This document shows, in pieces, positions 25,120-32,815 of a DNA stretch of 32,815 nt. The stretch lies in the NCBI RefSeq assembly GCF_009741825.1, contig NZ_WPCA01000014.1, positions 1-32,815 on the forward strand, given 5' to 3'. How positions within the stretch are numbered: position 1 is the stretch's first letter; each line of letters starts with the position of its first letter. This stretch comes from Halapricum sp. CBA1109 (GTDB lineage: Archaea; Halobacteriota; Halobacteria; Halobacteriales; Haloarculaceae). The notes under the pieces were generated by a model, which had not been told where the DNA came from, did not search any database, and worked only from the letters and a program-made list of their open reading frames with translations. A program made the translations under genes and the position numbers.

Positions 25120-25203
25120 CGGTGGGGATGGGATTTGAACCCATGAGTCCGTGAGGACACCTGCTCTCAAGGCAGGCGCATTAGGCCGCTCTGCCACCCC
25201 ACC
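25120..25203 (-). tRNA. tRNA-Ser(TGA)
   Basis: An 84-nt type II tRNA on the minus strand. Acceptor arms GGTGGGG and CCCCACC pair fully, with G as discriminator. The anticodon stem CCTGC/GCAGG carries the loop CTTGAGA, giving anticodon TGA. A long variable arm and a GGGTTCAAATCCC T-arm confirm serine identity. CCA is not encoded. The 18 bp at its 3' end are duplicated at 25013-25030. Confidence 0.95.
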
Positions 25204-25378
25204 GAGCAATCCGCTGGCACACCGCTCCGGGTGGCGATACCGTCGTCGGAGTGGCGCGTGCCGACCTTCCGCCCTGAGAAGTTTGAAGCTATCGTTTTCG
25301 GCCACGGACGGACTCGCTATCGAAGACGGGAACGCTAATGTCGCCGCCGGGACTCCCGACCGACCACGGGGCCCGCGT

Positions 25379-25669
25379 ATGAAAGTCAAATTCATGGAGA
25401 AGGGAAACTTCGGCACAGCCGAATACGACCCCGAAACCGGGGAGTATAGCTGGTCCTACGAGGGAGAGAACGAACGAATAATCGACCTCTTGGAACTCCT
25501 CGACGACGGTCCGCACTTCGCGGAGATGGTCGTCGGGGACGTCGTCAGCGACGACGACGAACCGGTGGTGTACAACGAGGGCTACGAGATCGGGGACTGG
25601 GAGTACCAGATGGAACGGTTGGCACAGTCGCTGCGGCGGCCGGCGGACAAGGTGAAATACGAGGAGTGA
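25379..25669 (+). CDS. Small conserved acidic protein, unknown function
   Basis: A 96-residue, strongly acidic soluble protein (MKVKFMEKGNFGTAEYDPET at the start), with alternating strand- and helix-like stretches and no recognisable motif. The ATG at 25379 is preferred, as the upstream in-frame extension crosses the tRNA-Ser gene. Codon use and charge fit the surrounding genes. I do not recognise a family. Confidence 0.7.
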   Translation: MKVKFMEKGNFGTAEYDPETGEYSWSYEGENERIIDLLELLDDGPHFAEMVVGDVVSDDDEPVVYNEGYEIGDWEYQMERLAQSLRRPADKVKYEE

Positions 25670-25696
25670 ACTGCGGTCCCGAGAGCGGACCCGCGA

Positions 25697-26451
25697 TCAG
25701 GCCTGTCGGATCTCGACGCCGTCGTCGCTGCCGTGGACCTCGATGCCGAGTTCGTCGGCCGCCGCGAGCGTCGCCTCCGGGGTGATCCGGCCGGCGGCCG
25801 CCCGTGCCCGCACCGTCGAGACGACCGTCGCGAGGTCCGACGCCGTCCGTATCGGCGACTGCTGTTCGATGAAGTCGACGTCGAAACCGTCGTCCAGTGC
25901 CTGCCCGACCAGCGACTGCAGCGCCGGCGGGTCGTACGCCCCGTCGAAGTCGACCGGGTCGGTGAAGCCGGCGTAGTACACCCGGCTTCCGGGGGCCGGG
26001 CCGACGACGATGGGCGTCCGGCGGAGCTTCATCGACGTGCTGTCGATCAGCTTTCGGGAGACCAGCGCGGCCGTCGGGTCGACGACGTGGACGCTGCCGG
26101 CCTCTTCCTCTTCGAGCAGGTGGGTCACGGTGTTGCCGACGCGGGCGGCGTAGGAACTGCCGACCTGGACCTCGTAGCGGACGCTCTCGGGGTCGGCGAC
26201 GGCGTCGTCGACGACGTCCGCGACGGCCGTCTTCGGCGTGGCCGTCTCCGGGAGGTCGTCGGGGAGGTGCTCGCGCGGTCGGTAGTTCACCAGTAGCGTG
26301 CCGCCGCTCTTGTCGGCGGCCGCCGCCACGTCGGCCAGCGTCGCCTCGTAGAGGCGGACGCGTCGGCCGCTGACAGCGGTGTCGAGTCGACCAGTTCCTG
26401 CAGTACGACGCCTTCGAACGGTGGGTCGGCGGGGACGACGACGGTAGTCAC
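25697..26451 (-). pseudogene. Conserved haloarchaeal protein, possible nucleotidyltransferase fold, one frameshift
   Basis: The larger part of the protein is open from about 26362 down to 25697 (RVRLYEATLADVAAAADKSG to the end). Its true N-terminus is in another frame, starting at a GTG at 26451 (TTVVVPADPPFEGVVLQEL). One base appears missing near 26362: restoring it reads SAADRVRLYEA and gives about 251 residues. The pattern of an opening strand, a PADPP loop, and a later VVDPTAALVSR block suggests a Rossmann-like or sugar-nucleotidyltransferase-like fold, but I cannot assign a reaction. The longer frame reading up to 26923 is an artefact of the frameshift. It is divergent from the DUF998 gene. 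Confidence 0.6.
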
Positions 26452-26531
26452 GTCCGTATCTCGGGCGTCCCAGTCCTTGAACGCCGCGCTTCGCCGACGC
26501 TCGCGTCGTCCCTCGCCGCCGAGGGTTCACA

Positions 26532-26554
26532 GAGTGACACGACACTGAGTGACA
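26532..26554. repeat. GAGTGACA direct repeat between divergent genes
   Basis: GAGTGACA occurs at 26532-26539 and 26547-26554, 15 nt apart, in the 136-bp gap between two divergent genes. It could be a regulator site; two copies only, so weak. Confidence 0.25.
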
Positions 26555-26587
26555 AACAGTTTTGACAGTTCGGCCCGGACGTGACGT

Positions 26588-27233
26588 ATGGACGTGGGTC
26601 AGTACCGTGGGGTGTTCGCGTGGGTCGGTATCGTCGCTATCGCTGTCACGTTTCTCGGGATGGCCGGGGCGGCGCTGTTGTCGCCCGATTTCTCGGTGGC
26701 AGGCAACGCGCTGTCGAACCTCGGCGATCCCACGGACCCGGCGGGGACGACGACGACTGCACTGTTGTTCAACGGCGGGCTGATACTCGGCGGCGTCGGT
26801 GGGGTCGTCTTCGGCGTCGGACTCTTCGTGACGGCCCAGCGACTCCTCGCGCGAATCGGGAGCGTCGTCTACGTCGTCTCGCTGGCGATGATGGCCGGTG
26901 TCGGACTGTTCCCGCAGGGCCACGGTCTACATTTCCCCGCGGCATCCGGCTTCTATATGCTGTTCTCGCTCGCGGTGGTCGTCTACGGTGTCGGCTGTCT
27001 GCTGGCGGGCGACCGCCGCGGGACGGTGCTGTCGGTCGGTGCCGGCGTGTTCAACCTCGCGGGGTGGGTCGTCTGGGGCGCGACGGGGGTCGCTGACGCG
27101 GCCGGGGCTGGCGATACCGGAACTCGTCGGCGCGGCCGCCGTCGCCGGGTGGACGCTGTGGGCCGCGAGCGGGCTCTTGGCGCGCGAGTCGTCGACGACC
27201 ACGCGGGCCAGTCCGATGCAGTTCGGGCAGTAA
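26588..27233 (+). pseudogene. DUF998 membrane protein, one frameshift
   Basis: A membrane protein of about 214 residues with six hydrophobic helices and the DUF998 opening (GNALSNLGDP after the first helix). The frame is broken by what looks like one extra G in GGGG at 27104-27107: removing it reads AAGLAIPELVGAAAVAGWTL and ends at 27233. Without correction the frame runs on into the potassium channel gene, which would produce a false fusion. The function of DUF998 proteins is unknown. The break in a homopolymer suggests sequencing error. Confidence 0.75.
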
Positions 27234-27286
27234 GCGGCCGAAGGGCGTACGTTTTTGAGAGGGGGAACAGAAACGACGGACGACCG

Positions 27287-28969
27287 ATGGATTCGATCCC
27301 GACTTCGGTTTCGGACTTCGACCTCTCGCGCCGGAACCGACTCGTCGCCTACTACCTCGTCGGCCTCGTCGTCCTCGTGTTGTCGTACGCGACCGTCTAC
27401 AACCAGATTATGCTCCGCGTCGAAGGCGTCGATCAGTCCATCTTCGCCTCGATAGAGTTCGTCGTCCAGACGATGACGACGACGGGGTACGGGCAGGACT
27501 CGGGGCTGTGGAGCCATCCGGGGACGTTCCTGTTCGTCTCGCTGACGCAGGTGTCCGGTATCGCGCTCGGCTTTTTCACGCTGCGGATCATCGTCATCCC
27601 GCTTTTCACGGGGGCGGAGGTCAACCTCGACGACAGACTCACCCCCAAACAGGACCACGTCATCGTCTGTGAGTACCGGCGTGACTCGGCCGTCCTGTTG
27701 GACGAACTCCGGGAACTGGGGGTCGACTACGTCCTCATCTCCTCGGACGAGGAAAACGCTAAGGACCTCTCGGACGACGGCTACTCGGTGATCCACGGGT
27801 CGCCACAGGACGCCTCGGCGTTCGAACGCGCGAGCATCGACTCGGCGCGGGCGGTCATCACCGACGCCGGCGACGCCAACGTCAACACGATACTGACCGT
27901 GCGGTCGATCCGAGAGGACATCGATGTCATCTCTCTCACCGACGACGGCGACATGGAGCGTGTCCTCCTCGACGCCGGCGCGGACACGGTGTTGTCGCCA
28001 CACGGCGTCCTCGGCCATCGTCTCGCGGAGAAGGCCATATCCTCGTTCCGCTCGGAACTGACCGACACGATAGCCCTCGGCGCGGACACCGAGATAATCG
28101 AGATGCCGATCCACCACGACAGCCGGTTGATCGGCAAACGAATCCGAGAGTCGAACATCCGGGAGCGGACCGGCGCGAACATCATCGGCGCGTGGATCGA
28201 CGGGGAACTCCAGTTGCCGCCCGACCCGGACGCGGTCATCCGGCCCAACACGGTGTTGCTCATCTCCGGCGGTCACGACGCCTTGGAGTCGTTCAGCGAG
28301 GTCACGCGGCCGGCCCACCGATTGCGGGACCACGACCGCATCATCGTCGCCGGCTACGGCGAGGTCGGACAGGCCGCCGCGGCCGTCGCCGAGGACGCCG
28401 GTATCGAGACGGTGACTATCGACGTCGCCGACCGCGACGGCGTGGACATCGTCGCCGACGCCGGGTCAGAAGAGGCACTCTACGAGGCGGGCGTCGAGAC
28501 GGCCGGCGCTATCGTCGTCGGCCTGCCGGACGACTCGGCGTCGCTTCTGACGACGGTCCTCGCGCGGTCGCTCAACCCCGATATCGAGATTCTCGTCCGG
28601 GTGAGCGACACGGACGCGACGCGGAAGGCGCTGAGCGCCGGCGCGGACTACGTCCTCTCGGTCCCGCGGGTGAGCGCCCGGATGGTCGCGCGGGAACTCC
28701 GCGGCGAGGACGTCCTCGCGCCCGCGAGTCAGATCCGCCTCGTCCGGGTTCCGGCCGACCCCTTCGCCGGGTCGACGCTCGCCACCTCTGGCATCTACGA
28801 GAAGACCGGCTGTCGGGTCGTCGCCATCGACGACGGGTCCGGGCCCTCGACGGTCGTCGACCCGCACCGGGAGTTCACCGGCGAGGAGTCCATCACGCTC
28901 GTCGGGTCCGACGAGGCGGTCCAGCGCTTCCGCAAGAAGTTCGACGTCTCGCCGATGGGCGACCGCTGA
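27287..28969 (+). CDS. Two-TM potassium channel with double RCK (TrkA-N/TrkA-C) domains
   Basis: A 560-residue ligand-gated K+ channel subunit. Two helices (about 18-38 and 80-108) flank a pore with the selectivity filter TTTGYG (residues 64-69). A first RCK domain starts near 124, but its Rossmann loop reads CEYRRDS, so the glycine-rich nucleotide motif is lost. A second RCK near 350 keeps GYGEVG, and TrkA-C-like parts follow each. Such channels are gated by nucleotides or calcium in the cytoplasmic ring. The ATG at 27287 matches the paralogue's start. It ends 4 bp from the convergent CNNM gene. Confidence 0.88.
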   Translation: MDSIPTSVSDFDLSRRNRLVAYYLVGLVVLVLSYATVYNQIMLRVEGVDQSIFASIEFVVQTMTTTGYGQDSGLWSHPGTFLFVSLTQVSGIALGFFTLRIIVIPLFTGAEVNLDDRLTPKQDHVIVCEYRRDSAVLLDELRELGVDYVLISSDEENAKDLSDDGYSVIHGSPQDASAFERASIDSARAVITDAGDANVNTILTVRSIREDIDVISLTDDGDMERVLLDAGADTVLSPHGVLGHRLAEKAISSFRSELTDTIALGADTEIIEMPIHHDSRLIGKRIRESNIRERTGANIIGAWIDGELQLPPDPDAVIRPNTVLLISGGHDALESFSEVTRPAHRLRDHDRIIVAGYGEVGQAAAAVAEDAGIETVTIDVADRDGVDIVADAGSEEALYEAGVETAGAIVVGLPDDSASLLTTVLARSLNPDIEILVRVSDTDATRKALSAGADYVLSVPRVSARMVARELRGEDVLAPASQIRLVRVPADPFAGSTLATSGIYEKTGCRVVAIDDGSGPSTVVDPHREFTGEESITLVGSDEAVQRFRKKFDVSPMGDR

Positions 28970-28972
28970 CGG

Positions 28973-30043
28973 TCACTCGATGTCGAACGCGACGTCGATG
29001 GGGTCCTCGATGTCGCCGGTGATGGACTCGAGCAGGTCGGTGATAGTCACCATCCCGACCACCTCGCCGTCCTCGATGACGAACGCCAGTTCCTGGCGCT
29101 CGGCCTGGAACTGGTCGATGGCGTCGCTGACGTCCGCGTCCGGCGATATCGTCATCGGCGGGGCCGACAGTTCCTCGAAGTCGACCGAGCCGTCTGCGAG
29201 GGCCTCGCGGTGGCGGGCGAGGATGGGGAAGTAGAGGATACCCCTGAAGTCGGTCAGGTCCTCGCCGATCAGCGGATACCGGGTGTGGGGTTGTTCGGCC
29301 ATCCGCTGGAGGTTCTCCTCGGCGTCGACGGCTGTCGACAGCGCCACGACGTCCTCGCTCGGAACCATCACCTCACGGACTGGCTGTTCGCCAACCTGCA
29401 GGGCGTTCATCACTTCCTCGCGTCGTTCCTCGGTGAGGTCCCCCTCTTCGAGCATCGATCCCATACGGTTGCGGAGTTCGGCCCGGGACTCGATGACGTC
29501 CTCTTCGGTTTCGAGCCACGCGCCCGTCATCTCGACGCCGAACAGTTTCAGCGTCATCTTCGCCACCCAGTCGCCGAGGGTGATGATCGGCGAGATGGCG
29601 AAGTGGAACCAGTACAGCGGCTGCGCGCCGTACCGGCAGACGAACCGGGAGCGCTCGACGCCGAGGTACGTCGGCGTCTGCTCGCCGTGGGTGAGGTGGA
29701 CGAGGTTGATGATCAGGAAGGCGATGATGGCCCCCGACCCGATGGACGCGAGGAAGGTGTCCTCGAACAGCGGTTCGAAGATGGCTGCCAGCGCCGGTTC
29801 GGCGACGATACCGACCGCGATGCTGGAGGCGGTAATCCCGACCTGACAGGTCGTGAGGTACAACTCGAGGTTCTGGGTCATCTCCCACGCCCGCTCCAGT
29901 GCGGGGTGGCCGTCCCCGACGAACTCTTCCTCGGTGAACTGTCGCGCCCGCGTCAGCGCGAACTCGATAGCGACGAAGAAACCGTTTGCGAGGATGAGAC
30001 CGATCCCCGCGAGCAGTCTGATCGTCAGTTCGAGCGAGTTCAT
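28973..30043 (-). CDS. CNNM/CorC-type transporter (DUF21 plus CBS pair)
   Basis: A 356-residue membrane protein. An N-terminal DUF21/CNNM transmembrane domain (about residues 1-190, three to four helices) is followed by two CBS domains (about 205-345) that usually bind ATP-Mg. Archaeal and bacterial relatives export magnesium (and cobalt) coupled to sodium. The protein lacks the extra C-terminal CorC-HlyC domain of longer homologues. The ATG at 30043 lies about 28 nt after a TATA-like CATATTTC on the minus strand. It sits between two K+ channel genes, which suggests a cation homeostasis cluster. Confidence 0.87.
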   Translation of the reverse strand: MNSLELTIRLLAGIGLILANGFFVAIEFALTRARQFTEEEFVGDGHPALERAWEMTQNLELYLTTCQVGITASSIAVGIVAEPALAAIFEPLFEDTFLASIGSGAIIAFLIINLVHLTHGEQTPTYLGVERSRFVCRYGAQPLYWFHFAISPIITLGDWVAKMTLKLFGVEMTGAWLETEEDVIESRAELRNRMGSMLEEGDLTEERREEVMNALQVGEQPVREVMVPSEDVVALSTAVDAEENLQRMAEQPHTRYPLIGEDLTDFRGILYFPILARHREALADGSVDFEELSAPPMTISPDADVSDAIDQFQAERQELAFVIEDGEVVGMVTITDLLESITGDIEDPIDVAFDIE

Positions 30044-30093
30044 CGGTCGGCGGTGTCGGCAGCCCCGGTGAAATATGCGGCGAAAACTGTCGA

Positions 30094-31728
30094 TCAGGTC
30101 ACGAATTCGCTGAACTGCCTGATCCCCTCGTCGGTGCCGACGACGACCAGTTCGTCGTCCGGCCTGACCGTCAGGTTCGGCCCGACGTCGGTGAGAATCT
30201 CGCCGTCGCGTTCGACGGCGACGACGCTACACCCCGTCTCGCTCCTGACGCGTGCGTCGCCGAGCGTCTGCCCGACGAGCCCCGGGGCCCGCGTCCGGAG
30301 GACCTCGACCTGCTGGTCCAGCGAGAGGACGTCCTCCGCGTCGAGGATGCGCGAGGCGATCATCCGGCCGGTCACCGTCGCCAACGAGAGGACGTAGTCC
30401 GCGCCGGCGCGGTACATCTTCCGGGTGCTCTGGGCCTCCTCGGCGCGGGCGATGATCTCTATCTCCGGTTCGAGGTCACGCGCGACGAGCGTCGTGAACT
30501 CCGCCGTCGTGTCGTCCGGAAGCGCGAGGACGACGGTGTGGGCGTCGCCGATACCGGCCGCCTGTAGCGTCTCCGGTTCGCTGGCGTCGCCGACGACGTC
30601 GACGCCGTCCATCTCCGTCCGGTCGACGACCGTACAGGGGACCCCGGCCGACTCGAACGTGTCGGCGACGGTCTTTCCGACCTGTCCGTACCCGACGACG
30701 ATGGTCCCGTTGCGGTCGAACCGCCGGACGCCCGAGCGGGTGCGTTCGGTGAGGTGTTCCAGTTGGTGCTGTCTGCCGGCGACCAGCAGGACGGTCCCGC
30801 CGGTGAGCATCGCGTCGGGGTCCGGCGGCGTCACGAACTCGCCGCGGAACCACGCCCCGAGGACGGTGACGCCCGAGCGCTCCCGGATCCCGCTCTCGGC
30901 GAGCGTCGTCCCGACGAGGTCACTCCCCCGGGGCAGCGGCAGTTCCGCTATCTCGAAGTCGTCGTCTATCTCGACGGCGTCCCGGAGGTCCGTCGAGACG
31001 GCCGTCGTCACCTTCGAGGCGAGGCTGTTGCCCAACAGCGGCCGCGGCGACAGCACCTCGTCGGCCCCGGCGAGTTCGTGGTAGGGCCGCCGGTCCGGTT
31101 CCTCGACGACGCTGACCACCGGGACGTCGTCGGCGATTTCCTGTGCCGTGAGGACGATGCTGGCGTCGACTTGGTCGGACACGTCGGCCACCAGTGCGCG
31201 GGCGTCCCCGAGGTTCGCCGCTTCGAGCCCGCCCACGGATTCGGGGTCCTCGTGGATGACCGTGTACCCCTCCTCGTAGAGCTCCGTCGCCCGCTCGCGG
31301 TCCGGTTCGACGACGACGTACTCGACGTCCCACGACGCCAGTTCCTCGATGAGTGCCTCCGCCCGCGAGGTGTAGGTACAGACGACGACGTGGTCGTCGA
31401 TGCCGTTCTCGACCGCTCGGGGAACCGTCGTCGAGAGCAGGTCCTCGAACAGCGGGAAGACCAACACCGGCAACGCCATGAAGATGAGCAACACGCCGGT
31501 GAGGTCCATCACGATGACGAGGACGTTCATCTCCGGGGTAGTCCACGGCGAGTCCGACCCGAATCCCGTCGTCGTGAACGTCTCGACGACGACCTGCAGC
31601 GCGTGGAGGAACGTCGTCTCCCGACCCTCGTAGACGCCCATCCCGTAGTCGTAGAGAATGGCGTAGACGAACATCACCCCGAACAGCGACAGCAGGTAGT
31701 AGACGGTCCGGCGCTGCCACTTGTCCAT
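30094..31728 (-). CDS. Two-TM potassium channel with double RCK domains, paralogue
   Basis: A 544-residue paralogue of the channel at 27287, with the same order: two helices, a pore with filter TTTGFG (residues 52-57), an RCK with a degenerate first loop (CTYTSRA), a second RCK with an intact GYGQVG, and a final TrkA-C domain. The filter has Phe for Tyr, a common natural variant (GFG). I chose the ATG at 31728, about 27 nt after a TATA-like CATAAATAG on the minus strand; a GTG at 31740 in frame is possible. It lies 50 bp upstream of the CNNM gene on the same strand, which nevertheless has its own promoter element. Confidence 0.88.
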   Translation of the reverse strand: MDKWQRRTVYYLLSLFGVMFVYAILYDYGMGVYEGRETTFLHALQVVVETFTTTGFGSDSPWTTPEMNVLVIVMDLTGVLLIFMALPVLVFPLFEDLLSTTVPRAVENGIDDHVVVCTYTSRAEALIEELASWDVEYVVVEPDRERATELYEEGYTVIHEDPESVGGLEAANLGDARALVADVSDQVDASIVLTAQEIADDVPVVSVVEEPDRRPYHELAGADEVLSPRPLLGNSLASKVTTAVSTDLRDAVEIDDDFEIAELPLPRGSDLVGTTLAESGIRERSGVTVLGAWFRGEFVTPPDPDAMLTGGTVLLVAGRQHQLEHLTERTRSGVRRFDRNGTIVVGYGQVGKTVADTFESAGVPCTVVDRTEMDGVDVVGDASEPETLQAAGIGDAHTVVLALPDDTTAEFTTLVARDLEPEIEIIARAEEAQSTRKMYRAGADYVLSLATVTGRMIASRILDAEDVLSLDQQVEVLRTRAPGLVGQTLGDARVRSETGCSVVAVERDGEILTDVGPNLTVRPDDELVVVGTDEGIRQFSEFVT

Positions 31729-31852
31729 AGCAGTGCTCACCCGCTGAAGCTATTTATGTTGTCTGGCACGGCGTGCGCTGGTGCCCCCCGTACCGAAGAC
31801 AGCAATTAAGAGGCGCGGCCCTCGACAGAAAGACAGTTACCGGACTGCACAT

Positions 31853-32752
31853 ATGTCAGGCGTCACCGTCGAACACACGACGTACGAGGGTTGGGAGCAC
31901 TGCATCCGCATCACGAACGGACACGTCGAACTCGTCGTGACGACGGTCGTCGGACCGCGTGTCGTCCACTTCGGGTTCGTCGACGGCCGGAACGAACTGT
32001 TCCTCGACGAGGACACGGCAGGCGCCACCGACCGCGAGGAGTGGACGCTGTACGGCGGCCACCGCCTCTGGCACGCCCCCGAGAACGACCCCCGGACGTT
32101 CGTCCCCGACAACGACCCCGTAGAGTACGAACTGACCGAGACGGGGTGTGTCCTCACGCAACCGACCGAGGCAGACTCCGGAATGGAAAAGACCGTCGAG
32201 GTGTCGATGGCCGCGGACGCGCCGTCGGTCACTCTCGACCACCGCATCACGAACGACGGCGTCTGGCCCGTCGAGTTCGCGCCGTGGGCCGTCACCGTTC
32301 TCGAACCCGGTGGGACGGGCGTCGCACCGCTCCCGCAGGGCGATCCGGACCTGCTTTTGCCCGACCGCTCGGTGACGTTCTGGCCCGACGCCGACCCCGG
32401 CGACGACCGGCTGGAATGGGTCGAAGACCACCTTCTGGTCCGCCACGACGACGGCGAGGAACTCAAGGTCGGCACCTCCGGAACCGAGGAGTGGACGGCC
32501 TACGTCAACGACGGCCACGCTCTCCTGAAATCCTTCGCGTGGGACCCCGAGGCGACCTACCCCGATATGGGCTGTGCCGTCGAGATGTTCCAGATTCCGG
32601 GCTTTTTCGAACTGGAGACGCTCGGCCCGAAAGCGACGGCCGACCCCGGCGAGACGCTCACTCACGAGGAGCAGTGGACCCTGATCGACGGCGTCGACTG
32701 CCCCGAGACGGGCGAGGACGCCCGGGCGCTTGCCCTCGCACGCTCGGAGTAA
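31853..32752 (+). CDS. Mutarotase-fold (aldose 1-epimerase-like / DUF4380-like) protein
   Basis: A 299-residue beta-rich soluble protein with the layout of galactose-mutarotase-fold proteins: an opening strand pair (CIRITNGHVELVVTTVVGPR), GGHRLWHAPE in the middle, and a late FEL strand. A histidine pair in GGHRLWH may serve the active site, but the canonical epimerase residues are not certain. Its substrate is unknown. The ATG at 31853 was preferred over the in-frame upstream start at 31781, since family-like sequence starts there. It is divergent from the second K+ channel. The 63 bp to the window end hold no gene. Confidence 0.65.
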   Translation: MSGVTVEHTTYEGWEHCIRITNGHVELVVTTVVGPRVVHFGFVDGRNELFLDEDTAGATDREEWTLYGGHRLWHAPENDPRTFVPDNDPVEYELTETGCVLTQPTEADSGMEKTVEVSMAADAPSVTLDHRITNDGVWPVEFAPWAVTVLEPGGTGVAPLPQGDPDLLLPDRSVTFWPDADPGDDRLEWVEDHLLVRHDDGEELKVGTSGTEEWTAYVNDGHALLKSFAWDPEATYPDMGCAVEMFQIPGFFELETLGPKATADPGETLTHEEQWTLIDGVDCPETGEDARALALARSE

Positions 32753-32815
32753 CCGACACCGCCGCCGCTGGTAGTGTTCAGATACGCACCGAGCAAAGAG
32801 CCTGTTTCTGCTGGT

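Noticed and set aside
26452-26923. Upstream extension of the frame ending at 25697
   Set aside because: It runs antisense through the DUF998 gene and results from the frameshift near 26362.
26588-28969. Apparent fusion of DUF998 and a potassium channel
   Set aside because: Created by an extra base at 27104-27107; the true DUF998 end is at 27233 and the channel has its own start at 27287, matching its paralogue.

Overview
This window looks like chromosomal DNA of a halophilic archaeon (class Halobacteria). The signs are high G+C, very acidic proteins, many TATA-like elements about 27 nt upstream of start codons with no Shine-Dalgarno site (leaderless mRNAs), two tRNA genes without encoded CCA, an archaeal MBF1 regulator, Tat-type lipoproteins, and families largely confined to haloarchaea (DUF5805, DUF5822). 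I cannot name the genus.

Layout. 1-6 kb: the start of a minus-strand gene cut by the window edge, an MFS transporter, a 1-Cys peroxiredoxin, a copper nitrite reductase (nirK) preceded by a CGAA-N4-TTCG box, a universal stress protein, and a DHH phosphoesterase behind a long noncoding stretch. 6.2-7.7 kb: a DUF5805 DNA-binding protein translationally coupled to a tyrosine recombinase. 7.7-17.3 kb: the accessory heart of the window. It is a very large secreted-type polymorphic toxin on the minus strand: dockerin-like start, long thrombospondin-type-3 calcium-binding ladder, propeller-like repeats, hydrophobic segment, pre-toxin module, and a C-terminal domain with a PD-(D/E)xK nuclease signature. 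A putative immunity gene follows after 2 nt. Directly after that lies an orphan cassette that repeats the pre-toxin module but carries a different C-terminus. The toxin's 5' end is lost where it meets an IS4-type transposase gene.

17.6-25.7 kb: a frameshifted FG-GAP lipoprotein, panB, a small DUF5822 membrane protein, a HAD hydrolase, an acyl-CoA dehydrogenase, aMBF1, tRNA-Leu(GAG), a likely small-RNA locus with a G4-prone tract, an XapX membrane protein, a sodium-dependent SNF transporter (frameshifted), a small membrane protein, tRNA-Ser(TGA) with a duplicated 3' end, and a small conserved protein. 25.7-32.8 kb: a frameshifted conserved haloarchaeal gene, a frameshifted DUF998 protein, two paralogous 2-TM potassium channels with double RCK (TrkA) regions flanking a CNNM/CorC-type transporter, and a mutarotase-fold protein.

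Two cautions. At least five ordinary genes carry single-base frameshifts, most in short homopolymer runs, so sequence or assembly error is a serious alternative to gene decay. The toxin gene shows a frameshift and an in-frame TAA as well as a missing 5' end, so as read here it is not expressed intact. The toxin-immunity-orphan arrangement and the repeated module do not depend on those details.
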